A stretch of 64,000 nt of DNA from Apostichopus japonicus (lineage: Eukaryota; Echinodermata; Holothuroidea; Aspidochirotida; Stichopodidae). The translations under genes and the position numbers were made by a program. Of the stretch, positions 42,592-56,200 are shown piece after piece; positions within the stretch are counted from its first letter, which is position 1; the number at the start of each line of letters is the position of its first letter. The notes under the pieces are model-generated. The model saw nothing but the letters and a program-made list of their open reading frames with translations. It had not been told where the DNA came from and did not search any database. The stretch is taken from the NCBI RefSeq assembly GCF_037975245.1, contig NC_092569.1, positions 95,001-159,000 of the forward strand, in the 5' to 3' direction.

Positions 42592-43012
42592 GTACCGTAC
42601 CTACAAAACATGGTAACATGGTAACAATTGTATTCATCCGCCGGTAATTTTACCGTGCGTTACTCACAGGATTAATCACGGTCAGCTGACCTGAATGGAC
42701 CAATAGGATTTAGGAATCTTTACTAAGTATGAACGAACAAAAATTATAAACATCCTTGTGGGTACAAATATTTGACTGCATCTTATAAGCAAGATATTTA
42801 ACTTCTAATTTCATGATTCCTGGAACTAGAGTTTGGTGGGCTGAAGTGACTGAATGTGTCTTCAGGTACCATTAGTATTTTTAACAATTGGTAATTAGTA
42901 TTACCAGACTGCAGTTATTCTCAAACTGTTGGAGAGTCACACATAACAACATAAATGAATCATGAAGTGTGGAGACTGCATGAAAACCTACAGAATTGTA
43001 ACTTATTTACAA

Positions 43013-44447
43013 TAGTAAATACTACCATATCATTGTAGTACTACCATAGTAGTATCATTGTAGTACTATCATACTACCATATCACTGTAGTACTATCATA
43101 GTAGTATCATTGTAGTACTATCATACTACTCTATCATTGTAGTAGTATCATTGTAGTACCATCATACTACCATATCATTGTAGTAATACCATAGTAGTAT
43201 CATTGTAGTACCATCATACTACCATATCACTGTAGTACTATCATAGTAGTATCATTGTAGTACTATCATACTACTCTATCATTGTAGTACTACCATAGTA
43301 GTATCATTGTAGTACCATCATATTACTATATCACTGTAGTACTATCATAGTAGTATCATTGTAGTACTACCATAGTAGTATCATTGTAGTTCTATCATAC
43401 TACTCTATCATTGTGGTACTATCATAGTAGTATCATTGTAGTACTATCATACTACCATATCATTGTAGTACTATCATAGTAGTATCATTGTAGTACCATC
43501 ATACTACCATATCATTGTGGTACTACCATAGTAGTATCATTGTAGTACTATCATACTACTCTATCATTGTAGTAGTATCATTGTAGTATCATCATACTAC
43601 CATATCATTGTAGTAATACCATAGTAGTATCATTGTAGTACCATCATACTACCATATCACTGTAGTACTATCATAGTAGTATCATTGTAGTACCATCATA
43701 TTACCATATCACTGTAGTACTATCATAGTAGTATCATTGTAGTACTATCATACTACTCTATCATTGTGGTACTACCATAGTAGTATCATTGTAGTACTAT
43801 CATACTACCATATCATTGTAGTACTACCATAGTAGTATCATTGTAGTACCATCATACTACCATATCACTGTAGTACTATCATAGTAGTATCATTGTAGTA
43901 CTATCATACTACCATATCACTGTAGTACTATCATAGTAGTATCATTGTAGTACCATCATATTACCATATCACTGTAGTACTATCATAGTAGTATCATTGT
44001 AGTACTATCATACTACTCTATCATTGTGGTACTACCATAGTAGTATCATTGTAGTACTATCATACTACCATATCATTGTAGTACTACCATAGTAGTATCA
44101 TTGTAGTACCATCATACTACCATATCACTGTAGTACTATCATAGTAGTATCATTGTAGTACCATCATATTACCATATCACTGTAGTACTATCATAGTAGT
44201 ATCATTGTAGTACTATCATACTACTCTATCATTGTGGTCCTATCATAGTAGTATCATTGTAGTACTATCATACTACCATATCATTGTAGTACTACCATAG
44301 TAGTATCATTGTAGTACCATCATACTACCATATCACTGTAGTACTATCATAGTAGTATCATTGTAGTACTATCATACTACCATATCACTGTAGTACTATC
44401 ATAGTAGTATCATTGTAGTACTATCATACTACCATATCATTGTAGTA
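43013..44447. repeat. Dyad-rich tandem array, about 52-bp unit
   Basis: Roughly 27 copies built from two half-units, ATCATTGTAGTACTATCATA followed by either GTAGT or CTACCAT. Because GTAGTAT and ATACTAC alternate, each unit can fold on itself. Variant half-units (CTCTATCATTGTGG, ATTACCATATCACTG) recur in blocks, suggesting higher-order amplification. Confidence 0.94.
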
Positions 44448-44898
44448 AATGTGAAAACAAATAAAGTACTACATACAAGTCATTGCATATTTTCCACATT
44501 TGTGACTTCTTCTGGTGTGATCCAAGGAGTCATGAACCATTGACCAACCTGCTTGTGGCAACTTATCCACACAGATAGGTTTCTGACTGACTTACATCAC
44601 TCAACTTGAGTCAGTAAATTGTTTGTTAGTGACCCATATAGACCTAAACATAAACTTCTTAAAACCCTTAGAGACATTGATGGTAGGAGTATGTGTACAT
44701 AGCGAACCTAAACATAAAGTAAACCTTTTAAAACCCTTTGCAACATTGAAAACTTGCCTGATGGTAGGAGTATGTATACATAGCCAAACCACACATAACA
44801 GAACCACCTTTGATAGGAAGCCTTGACTTAGAAAAGTACATTGCAGATAATGTAAGAAACTAGAACACATTGGGGTAGATGTACACAATTAAGTGCTT

Positions 44899-47697
44899 GG
44901 TTTCAGACAATGAGGTTTCATTTGGTATAGTTCTTAATATGAAGTCGATGAGTCTAGCCTATCTACTTCCTCTCAAAGCATAACTTGTAGGTTTCAGACA
45001 ATGAGGTTTTTTTCTAGGTATAGTTCTTATTATGCAGTTGATGAGTCTGTTTATCTACTTCCTCTCAAAGCATAACTTGTAGGTTTCAGACAATGAGGTT
45101 TCTTTTGGTATAGTTCTTATTATGCAGTTGATGAGTCTGTTTATCTACTTCCTCTCAAAGCATAACTTGTAGGTTTCAGACAATGAGGTTTCTTTTGGTA
45201 TAGTTCTTATTATGCAGTTGATGAGTCCGTCTATCTACTTCCTCTCAAAGCATAACTTGTAAACTTCATGCAGACAATGAGGTTTCTAGGTATAGTTCTT
45301 ATTATGCAGTTGATGAGTCTGTTTATCTACTTTCTCTCAAAGCATAACTTATAGGTTTCAGACAATGAGGTTTCTTTTGGTATAGTTCTTATTATGCAGT
45401 TGATGAGTCTGTTTATCTACTTCCTCTCAAAGCATAACTTGTAGGCTTCATGCAGACAATGAGGTTTCTAGTTATAGTTCTTATTATGCAGTTGATGAGT
45501 CTGTCTATCTACTTCCTCTCAAAGCATAACTTGTAGGTTTCAGACAATGAGGTTTCTTTGGTATAGTTCTTATTATGCAGTTGATGAGTCTGTCTATCTA
45601 CTTTCTCTCAAAGCATAACTTATAGGTTTCAGACAATGAGGTTTCTTTTGGTATAGTTCTTATTATGCAGTTGATGAGTCTGTTTATCTACTTCCTCTCA
45701 AAGCATAACTTGTAGGCTTCATGCAGACAATGAGGTTTCTAGTTATAGTTCTTATTATGCAGTTGATGAGTCTGTCTATCTACTTCCTCTCAAAGCATAA
45801 CTTGTAGGTTTCAGATAATGAGGTTTCTTTGGTATAGTTCTTATTATGCAGTCGATGAGTCTTACTATCTACTTCCTCTCAAAGCATAACTTGTAGGTTT
45901 CAGACAATGAGGTTTCTTTTGGTATAGTTCTTATTATGCAGTTGATGAGTCTATCTACTTCCTTTCAAAGTATAACTTGTAGGCTTCATGCAGACAATAA
46001 GGTATCTAGGTATATTCTTATTATGCAGTTGATGAGTCTGTTTATCTACTTCCTCTCAAAGCATAACTTGTAGGTTTCAGACAATGAGGTTTCTTTTGGT
46101 ATAGTTCTTATTATGCAGTTGATGAGTCTATCTACTTCCTTTCAAAGTATAACTTGTAGGCTTCATGCAGACAATAAGGTATCTAGGTATATTCTTATTA
46201 TGCAGTTGATGAGTCTGTTTATCTACTTCCTTTCAAAGTATAACTTGTAGGTTTCAGACAATGAGGTTTCTTTTGGTATAGTTCTTATTATGCAGTTGAT
46301 GAGTCTGTCTATCTACTTCCTCTCAAAGCATAACTTGTAGGCTTCATGCAGACAATAAGGTATCTAGGTATATTCTTATTATGCAGTTGATGAGTCTGTT
46401 TATCTACTTCCTCTCAAAGCATAACTTGTAGGTTTCAGACGATGACGTTTCTTTTGGTATAGTTCTTATTATGCAGTTGATGAGTCTGTCTATCTACTTC
46501 CTCTCAAAGCATAACTTGTAGGCTTCATGCAGACAATAAGGTTTCTAGTTATAGTTCTTATTATGCAGTTGATGAGTCTGTCTATCTACTTCCTCTCAAA
46601 GCATAACTTGTAGGCTTCATGCAGACAATGAGGTTTCTTTTGGTATAGTTCTTAATATGCAGTTGATGAGTCTGTCTATCTACTTCCTCTCAAAGCATAA
46701 CTTGTAGGTTTCAGACCATGAGGTTTCTAGGTATAGTTCTTATTATGCAGTTGATGAGTCTGTCTATCTACTTCCTCTCAAAGCATAACTTGTAGGCTTC
46801 AGACAATGAGGTTTCTTGGTATAGTTCTTATTATGCAGTTGATGAGTCTGTCTATCTACTTCCTCTCAAAGCATAACTTGTAGGTTTCAGACCATGAGGT
46901 TTCTAGGTATAGTTCTTATTATGCAGTTGATGAGTCTATCTACTTCCTCTCAAAGCATAACTTGTAGGCTTCATGCAGACAATGAGGTTTCTAGGTATAG
47001 TTCTTATTATGCAGTTGATGAGTCTGTCTATCTACTTCCTCTCAAAGCATAACTTGTAGGTTTCAGACAATGAGGTTTCTTTGGTATAGTTCTTATTATG
47101 CAGTCGATGAGTCTTTCTATCTACTTCCTCTCAAAGCATAACTTGTAGGCTTCATGCAGACAATGAGGTTTCTTTTGGTATAGTTCTTATTATGCAGTTG
47201 ATGAGTCTGTTTATCTACTTCCTCTCAAAGCATAACTTGTAGGTTTCAGACATTGAGTTTTCTTGGTATAGTTCTTATTATGCAGTTGATGAGTCTGTCT
47301 ATCTACTTCCTTTCAAAGCATAACTTGTAGGTTTCAGACAATGAAGTTTCTTTGGTATAGTTCTTATTATGCAGTTGATGAGTCTTTCTATCTACTTCCT
47401 CTAAAAGCATTACTTGTAGGCTTCATGCAGACAATGAGGTTTCTTTTGGTAAAGTTCTTATTATGCAGTTGATGAGTCTGTTTATCTACTTCCTCTCAAA
47501 GCATAACTTGTAGGTTTCAGACAATGAGGTTTCTTTTGGTATAGTTCTTATTATGCAGTTGATGAGTCTGTCTATCTACTTCCTCTCAAAGCATAACTTG
47601 TAGGCTTCATGCAGACAATGAGGTTTCTAGGTATAGTTCTTATTATGCAGTTGATGAGTCTGTTTATCTACTTCCTCTCAAAGCATAACTTGTAGGT
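44899..47697. repeat. Tandem array, about 85-95 bp unit, about 31 copies
   Basis: Units include CAGACAATGAGGTTTCTTTT, TATAGTTCTTATTATGCAG, TTGATGAGTCTG and CTTCCTCTCAAAGCATAACT. Two main start variants, GGTTTCAGACAATG and GGCTTCATGCAGACAATG, tend to alternate, so a dimer is partly the amplified unit. Confidence 0.95.
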
Positions 47698-48620
47698 TTT
47701 TCTTTCTTTTATTTTTTTCCTATCTTTTTTCCATTTTCTGCTTTCAATTTATTATTTCAATTTAAAGATTATGCAACCTGATAATTTTTACAAACAATCA
47801 CTTAGCAATACTAATACCTAGCATGACTGCTGGTCAAAAAGTCTAGAATAGAATACATGGTTAATCAACAAACAAAACTGTGCATTTATTCACTGTTACT
47901 AGGGTATGTAGTAATTCTTTTCATCTTTTCATCTAATTCTTTGAACTTCATCTGTTGAATTCCAAGTATTTTAGTTTATATTTCATTTACGTATGTAAGC
48001 CATCCACCAACCAGCTGCACTGAGTTCAACAAACTATGGACTTCCTTTCCACTGACTAAACCATTAACAAAACCATTGTGAAAGAAGGAACACACAGTAC
48101 TAAAATCACTATTAAAATCTCTGAAACACAAGTAATAATATGTAGTCTTTTATAAAAATCAGATGATGTATTATTATAATTTACTTTCGACAAAATCTGT
48201 GGCTTGAATAATGAATGCCTCTCCGAACTAGAAATGACTAATCATTACCATGCTCTTGGCCTTCCAATTAATAATTACTTTGGAACAAGTGTTCTGACTG
48301 GTTGATTACTCTCAATCCCTGAATGCCTCATCTAGCTTGTGATGACAATGTAATAATTTTTATTATCAGTCCACAAGCTTGAGTTTGGCTTTCCAAAATA
48401 CCATTACTTACTTTGGATATTTTTGTCACTACTGTTCTGGTCTCATTTGTGAGGCTATTTTCAATCATTTGCTATAGACCACTTAAATGAAAATAAATAT
48501 CACCAATTGAACAATTCACTGAATACTGGTATCATTTCAGCCAAGCTTTCCTCAAATATATATTTCAGCATAATTTGAAAATAGGTGGAATGAAGCTATG
48601 AATGTGAATGTAAAGTCAAA
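47698..48620. other. Single-copy spacer between arrays
   Basis: AT-rich sequence without a recognised gene or element. Confidence 0.5.
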
Positions 48621-49168
48621 GACTGGACCACACTGTTGCTGCCCTGCAATGTAACTGTTAATGCCCCAGACTGTGGCACCCTTGCAGAGTAGCTGTTAAA
48701 ATCCCAGACTGGCACCTCTGTGCAGTAGCTGTCAATGCCCCAGACTGTGGCACCCCTGCACCATAGTGTTTAAAACCAGACTGTAGCACCCCTGCACGGT
48801 AGATAGAGCCCCAGACTGTGGCACCCCTGCACCATAGCTATTAATGTCCCAGACTATGGCACCCCTGCACCGTAGCTGTTAATGCCCCAGACTGGCATCC
48901 CTGCACCGTAGTTTTTAAAACCAGACTGTAGCACCCCTGCACGGTAGATAGAGCCCCAGACTGTGGCACCCATGTACCATAGCTGTTAATGCCCCTGACT
49001 GTGGCACACCATAGCTGTTAATGCCCCAGACTGTGGCATCCCTGCACCGAGTCTGTTAATGCCCCAGACTGTGGCACCCCTGCACTGTAGTGTTTAAAAC
49101 CAGACTGTAGCACCCCTGCACGGTAGATAGAGCCCCAGACTGTGGCACCCATGCACAATAGCTGTGGC
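48621..49168. repeat. 38-bp minisatellite, left part
   Basis: About fourteen irregular copies of a unit containing TTAATGCCCCAGACTGTGGC and ACCCCTGCACC(A/G)TAGCTG. The array is interrupted at 49169 by a hAT element and resumes at 52222, which shows that the insertion is younger than the array. Confidence 0.92.
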
Positions 49169-52100
49169 CAGTGTTCGACTTATGGCCAAAAAAATGCATA
49201 GCAACAAATTTTGACAATTGCTATACAATATTTTTGTTGCATAGCAGTTCCCCAATATTGAATAGCAGTTTTGAAATTACCACAAAACGGACCAAATGTT
49301 GGCGATCAATGTATTAACTAGAAAATGTTTGTTTATTATGATTATTTATACTAGTGTTGCTACGATAATCGTTTTCAACATCGGTATCGGCCGATATTTG
49401 CAATATCGGCAGCATATCGGTATCGGTAAATCGGCAGCATATCGGTTTCGGTAAAATTTTGCCTAATTGCCGATAACAGCAAACCGATATTGAACTTTTC
49501 TTTTTAACAGCAGAGCTACCTGTACTTATTTATACTTGCAATGATTTGTTAATCTGCCCAAGACGATCCATTTCCTTAGCGTCAGTTAAACTCAGATTCA
49601 TTTTCGATTAATATCCATGGAAACCCGACTCTCCGTAACATCTAAAAACACGTCTACGGCGCGCGAATATATCCAATGACCTTCGTGAACCTTGGCCTAC
49701 ACACAGCCAGTGTTCGATTTTTCCGGTATCGCATCGCAAAATGCGATCCAAAACGACAAACTTGCGAGACGTTTCCAAATCAGCATCGCACAATGTGCCG
49801 ATTTGTGCGATACAAATTCCTAGTCAGATTTGGGAGCAAACACTCAAACCTTAACTTACGAACTGTCGATCACAATGTAGAAGTTATAATTTATTGAGTT
49901 TATACTCAATGTAAAACTTATTCACTTGACCGTATAGCAAAAAAAAAAAAACCTGAAAAAAATAATATCCTACCATAGTTAAGTGTAAAGCAAATAGCCT
50001 AACCACCTCGGCGGTTACGGATCTCACGTAACTAAAAGGTTCCCTGGCGACGTGCCAAAAAATGTTAACAAACAGGTGTTACACAGGGGATGAGCTCACA
50101 GTTGTTGGGAAGGTACCTGGGCAAATTCGCAGCACATGTACCCTGGTACAGTAGTTGGGTATAGGGTTAAACACTGCAGTTGTAAAAATGTACGCATAGT
50201 GCACGCTATTCATTGTTAGGCAGTCTAGAAACGGGGCTTTGCTGAACGTTGTTTGTTTCATAATATCGGGAGTTTTGTAAGTTGCACTTTTTAAAGATTG
50301 AAAGACAGATTAAATCTCTTTTCATTTTATAACATATATAATATAGCTACTTTAACTTGTCATTTTAAAATTTTCATGTTTCGTGACAATTTAAATAAAA
50401 AAAGTTAGTAGTTTGCATCCTCAACTGCGAATTTTTTCATCGCCAGACATCGCAAAAAATGACAACAATTTTCGGGGGCTTTCGCCCCTAGGTTCCCACG
50501 AGGGGTTCTACCCCATGACCCCACCATAGCCCTAAGACGGGCCCCTGGACACCACGCCTTTATGCTCGCACGTTACGCGTGCTAGGCAGGCGAACACCGG
50601 CGGGAAATCGGCAGTGGGTTCGCGGGAAATTGAACAAGGTTTTCCAACACTGCTGAACTGTGCAGTTACTGTATGCATCATGTTCAAGGTTTTCACGGAG
50701 GCTTTTGAGGAAATGAATGGTTAGTACAGTGTATATATGCTGCACTAATGCTGTGTGTAGGCCAAGGTTCACGAAGGTCATTGGTTATATTCGCGCGCCG
50801 TAGACGTGTTTTTAGATGTTACGGAGAGTCAGGTTTCCATGGATATTAATTGAAAATGAATCTGAGTTTAACTGACGCTACAGAAATGGATCGTCTTGGG
50901 CAGATTAACAAATCATTGCAAGTATAAATAAGTACAAGTAGCTCTGCTGTTAAAAAGAAAAGTTCAATATCGGCTTGCTGTTATCGGCAATTAGGCAAAA
51001 TTTTACCGATACCGATATGCTGCCGATATTGCAAATATCGGCCGATACCGATATTGAAAACGATTATCGTAGCAACACTAGTATAAATAATAATAATAAA
51101 CAAACATTTTCTAGTTAATACATTGATCGCCAACATTTGGTCCGTTTTGTGGTAATTTCAAAACTGCTATTCAATATTGGGGAACTGCTATGCAACAAAA
51201 AAATTGTATAGCAATTGTCGAAATTTGTTGCTATGCAATTTTTTGGCCATAAGTCGAACCCTGCACACAGCAATAGTGCAGCATATATTATATATATACA
51301 CTGTAGGCCTACTAACCATTCATTTCCTCAAAGGCCTCCGTGAAAACCTTGAACATGATGCATACAGTAACTGCACAGTTTCAGCAGTGTTGGAAAACCT
51401 TGTTCAATTTCACGCGAACACACTGCCGATTTCCCGCCGGTGTTCGCCTGCCTAGCACGCGTAACGTGCGAGCATTAAGGCGTGGTGTCCAGGGGCCCGT
51501 CTTAGGGCTATGGTGGGGTCATGGGGTAGAACCCCTCGTGGGGATCCTGGGGGCGAAAGCCCCCGAAAATTGTTGCCACTTTTTGCGATGTCTGGCGATG
51601 AAAAAAATCGCAGTTGAGGATGCAAAATACTGCCAACTTTTTTATTTAAATTGTCACGAAACTGATGAAAATTTTAAAATGACAAGTTAAAGTAGCTCTA
51701 TTATGTTATAAAATGAAAAGAGATTTAATCTGTCTTTCAATCTTTAAAAAGTGCAACTTACAAAACTTCCGATATTATGAAACAAACAACGTTCAGCAAA
51801 GCCCCGTTTCTAGACTGCCCTTCCCAACAACTGTGAGCTCATCCCCTGTGTAACACCTGTTTGTTAACATTTTTTTGGCACGTTGCCAGGGAACCTTTTA
51901 GTTACGTGAGATCCGTAACCGCCGAGGTGGTTAGGCTATTTGCTTTACACTTAACTATGGTAGGATATTATTTTTTCAGGGTTTTTTTCCGCTATACGGT
52001 CAAGTGAATAAGTTGTACATTGAGTATAAACTCAATAAATTATAACTCCTACATTGTGATCGACAGTTCGTAAGTTAAGGTTTGAGTGTTTGCTCCCAAA

Positions 52101-52221
52101 TCTGACTAGGAATTTGTATCGCACAAATCGGCACAATGTGCGATGCTGATTTGGAAACGTCTCGCAAGTTTGTCGTTTTGGATCGCATTTTGCGATGCGA
52201 TACCGGAAAAATCGAACACTG
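49169..52221. mobile_element. Outer hAT-type element with an inverted copy of its own family inside
   Basis: The left end CAGTGTTCGACTTATGG and the right end GGAAAAATCGAACACTG are inverted repeats over the terminal 10-12 bases. The 8-bp duplication GCTGTGGC is perfect at 49161-49168 and 52222-52229. Without the inner element and one duplicate the element is about 1,489 bp. Its left arm includes ATATCGGCCGATA-type motifs. No transposase ORF is present. Short ORFs at 49608-49793 and 52136-52363 are the same sequence in the two copies, not genes. Confidence 0.92.
49708..51263. mobile_element. Inner hAT-type element, same family, opposite orientation, 1,556 bp
   Basis: It begins CAGTGTTCGATTTTTCC and ends CCATAAGTCGAACCCTG: the ends of the outer element in reverse order. 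The target duplication CACACAGC is perfect at 49700-49707 and 51264-51271. The two copies are closely similar over their length, so they produce large inverted repeats (49169-49699 against 50760-51263; 49708-50755 against 51272-52221). The order A, B, A', B' is explained fully by one insertion into the other. Confidence 0.92.
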
Positions 52222-52345
52222 GCTGTGGCACACCGAAGCTGTTAATTCCCCAGACTGGCATCCCTGCACCTTTGCTGTTCATGCCCCAGACTGTGGCACC
52301 CCTGCACTTAGCTGTTCATGCCCTAAACTGTGGCTCCACTGCATG
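52222..52345. repeat. 38-bp minisatellite, right part
   Basis: Three further copies with TTCATGCCCCAGACTGTGGC and CACCCCTGCACTTAGCTG continue the array from before the hAT insertion. Confidence 0.88.
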
Positions 52346-53111
52346 ATGATGGTCTTTGTTTAATGGATTAGTCTCTTACTTTATCTGGACCCTTTGGGAT
52401 TAAAGGTTCGGCAGATATCAACAAAATCCACATAGTAAATTTTCTCATACCCTAGACTGCCCTTGTAATTATTAACACATACAGTAGTACAATTTGTTTG
52501 AGATGTGCTTAGTATTAGTTCTGGATCAAATTCACCTAAAGGGTGTTTCTGTACTTTATATAAGCAACAAATAGATAAGGAAGACACACAGCATTTGTGC
52601 AATGGAATTTGTAGTACTGTATGTACTGGACGATAAGGAAGAAATACTTGCAGTATTATACAATTATTAGAAGCAGCGTGGTTGGATTACTGATAATTTC
52701 AAATAAGTAAATCAGCCTACAAGCCCTAGACCCTAAAAGAGGAGAGGGAGATAAATGTTTGTTTTTTCTATCAATAAATGCCAGATACAAGTAAAGAATT
52801 ATAGATATTGATGCTCCAGAAAATAACATAAATACTCGGAGAATCTTGTTATTCAGTTGTAACAGACATTCCGAGTTATGAAACAAACCGTACAAAAGTT
52901 ACAAATTTTAGTTCACAAATTTTAGTTAACAGTTACAGAAACAGGACGATTGACAGATTATGTAATACCAACTTCACAAGACGAAGAAACAATGCAAGAC
53001 CAGGTAAATGTACGTAATCACAAAGTTAAGTAAGCCTCTGGTTATTTCTGCAGAGAGAGTCATCTTGAAATACCCCACAAACCTATTCGCAAGAGTAAAT
53101 ACTGCTTTGCT
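52346..53111. other. 3' flank / probable 3' UTR of the F-box gene
   Basis: Lies just after the F-box stop codon on the minus strand. No canonical minus-strand AATAAA was seen by eye. No other gene or repeat was recognised. Confidence 0.4.
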
Positions 53112-53225
53112 CTAGTCAGTAATAATGGCAATGAGATCTTTCGGGCTCAGATCTTTAGTACAGAGAATGGTGGTATCCCTCAATGTTTCATCCAAAGAAA
53201 AGTGACAGCAAGGATGTCCATCCTC
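53112..53225 (-). CDS. FBXO25/32-like: F-box gene exon 9 and stop
   Basis: Acceptor TCCTTCAAG, then [13 protein letters not shown] and [12 protein letters not shown] followed by TAG at 53112-53114. The HPC and SP-D-I elements match the family C terminus. Confidence 0.92.
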   Translation of the reverse strand, partial: EDGHPCCHFSLDETLRDTTILCTKDLSPKDLIAIITD

Positions 53226-56200
53226 CTTGAAGGAAAAATATAACATCTGTAAATATATAACTACAGATGCAAGAATGTTATTGAGGTCTTATATGAAAAC
53301 AAAGTTGCCTTTTAATGAATCAGATATACGTAAATATTCCATTCATGAGAGACTTGGTTTACAAGGGTTTTACTTGTGGACATCTGGTGACCTGAAATGA
53401 TCTTTCACCTACACTACACACACCAATTCTTTTACTCAGAATTGGAACCGTCCATCTTGCCCTCAAGAGATATTGTCTTTTCAAGGTTTTCTCATTTTGG
53501 CCTCTGCTAACTCAAATGACCTTTGGCTTTCACAACTGCAAAAGGCTTCATCTACTCAGTATGGGGCATCCACAGATAAACGTCCAGTTTCTTTTCTTGA
53601 GATACTTTGTGCACAAGGATTCAATATTTTTATGTAAGTAAACGGATCTTTGAAATCCATTAAATGTTCTAAGCTTTATGTACTGAATATGCTGTCTAAA
53701 CTGAGAACTAAAGTGTAAGACCCATCTTAGCTTCCCTCCTTTAGATGTGTTTATCTTGTTAACAAGGTTTCAAGATTTTGCTGACTACAGATGACTTTTG
53801 ATTATCAATTAAGGGATGTAGACAGTATATACATGTTGGTAAACTTGAAGGACACTATAGCAATATTTCATATCATTTCCTTTTAATATGCCTTTAGCAA
53901 TCTCAATTTCTTCTAGTCCTGTAGCTTACCTGCCAGAAGATACAGTTACAACGCATACATTGCTGAAGCATGCTGGTGTATTCTTCTGTCTGTTCATAAC
54001 GTTTCATCAGTCTCTTGAACATTAGTTTCCAGTCAATCTTCTGTTCAGTAATGGGCCCCCTGAGCACTGCTTGGAGCTATAAACATACGAAATTCAACAT
54101 TAGTCTACTGGCAAACAAAATGTACAGTGACATCCAGAGCCAGACTGGGCCTGGGAACAATGACACCAACAGGCTACCTTTTGAATTCTTCATTTTGGAC
54201 CTAAAGCTATGTAACTTTATATTCGTTATCTCATGCTTCCCCTGGGTCCAAGGGCACTAGTTCCCCCACATCCCCGCCCCCTTACTCTTGTCTGGCCTGC
54301 AAATGTATGATGAACAAAAAATACGACAATAAGTTAATTCAACAGAGAAGCTAAATGGTATATCTAGCATTAAGAACATTGTTACATAGGAAGAAATGGT
54401 GGGGCCTTGATGACCTTGCTGTTAGTGATGCATATTGTGCCACAATTACACTATCAAAAGTGAGAAGTGATTGCATTGGGAATTCAATCCATAACAGTAA
54501 TCTACAGATGTACTACAAATAAAGTTTTATAATACAACCCCCACCCCCCAATCCAGTGGCGGAGCATCCATACAGTCAGGGGGGGCGGATGCCCTCCCTG
54601 ACGGACTCAAATGGACTGCTGGCGCCCTTTTCAGATTTTTACCCATTTTTACTTATTCGAGATTATTGACATTTTTACTGCGCTCTCATCTACCTATTGA
54701 CATTTGTCACATAAATTTGGTGTAATTTTCTGGAAAAATGCCCTAAGGGCTATTAATTCTTTGTTTATCTGCAAATTAGCAAGGCCCGGAAAGGGTAATT
54801 TCCGGCGATCTAGGGAGTATCTTTACTGAAAAAAAATCTGTACGCTCCGCGCCAACCTGTGGTGGCGCACCCCTTACATGGTGTTGAAAGCGCCCCTACA
54901 GACCATTCTTGCCCCCCTCTGACCAATACCCCTAGCTCCGCCACTGCCCCAATCATCCTCTTTGGAGGGGGGACCCAGTGGGAAGCAAGTAAAAACAATT
55001 AAATTATAAACATAGACCAAACTATGGCCAGGTAAACTAAGTAATGTTAGGATTGTTATAGTGTTAGGGAAAAACACAGACAGAGAGTAGAGTGGTAGCT
55101 GGGTTTGTAGGATAGTGACTAGAGAGCTGTTATCATACCATAAAAATATACAGTGCATTTTGTTTGCTGTTATGCATCCACTGCAATAATGGCCACCATA
55201 CAATATACTGTAGGCTAAAGCATTGCCTGCCAGCCTTTGCATGGAATTTGATTCTGAAATGAGAACCCTCGGATATTTGAACTCTACTGGCAAAAAAACA
55301 ATTTAAACCAAAGGTCTCTGATCAGTGGCGTAGGAAGGTACTTTTGAGTGGGGGGCTGAAGACTGATGGCCGGCCTGGGGAGGGGTCTAAGGGGACGGGG
55401 TGTCCCCCTCCCCTTTGGAATTTTTTGCATTTCCAGGTGGCCTCAGATGCAATTTGGTGCAATATAGCACACTTCAACACCCACTCCATTTTGTAAACTT
55501 AATTTTGTATTTTCACCTGGCCTTAGATGCAATTTAGTGCTCCAAATGAGATTTTTTTTCTCATTTGGAAATTGAAAAGGGGTTTTCTGACTTGCGAAGC
55601 GGGGGGGGGGGGGCGGAATGATACTTCCGCCCCTCCACATTTTTCACCGGTTCCTACGCCCTTGTCTGTGATCATCCCTTGAATTAAAGCCTTAGTTCAA
55701 CAATTGCCATCAAGCCATTTATTTCCATCTGAGAGCAGTGAAAACTGTGATGAATTGCAGTTTCCCCTAAACTTAGAATTTGGAAGTGAATTAGCTAGAA
55801 TAGGCAGCAGAGGACTTACACTCAGTTATGAGTGTCTCTATGGCCTCTGCTTAGGCATAGCAGTTTCATCTATTTAACTTTAATGGTAACTCACTTTTGG
55901 CAGCAACTTTGAGTGTTTCATCTGCAGAACCACACCCTCCCCCCTCCTAATCTCTACCCCTGTAATTAAATATATGATAGTAAATTCACTCACTTGTGCT
56001 TCTGTGAAATGATAGAAGAACAGCTTTTCCCAGAGTAATGGATCACTGCCAAGTATGTAAAAGTGTTTATTTGTCTCTGCCACATGGATCACATCTGCTG
56101 GATCAGAGAAGCACTGGAGCAAAAACCTCTGACAATTCACAGGCAAGTCCTGGAGTGTTGGTTTCCCATCATCCTCCCTCTGTATTAAACACAATAGCAT

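Noticed and set aside
49608-52363. Duplicated ORFs sharing a KFVVLDRIL-containing sequence as paralogous genes
   Set aside because: They lie in the two arms of the nested hAT copies. The identity is that of the transposon, with no coding signal.
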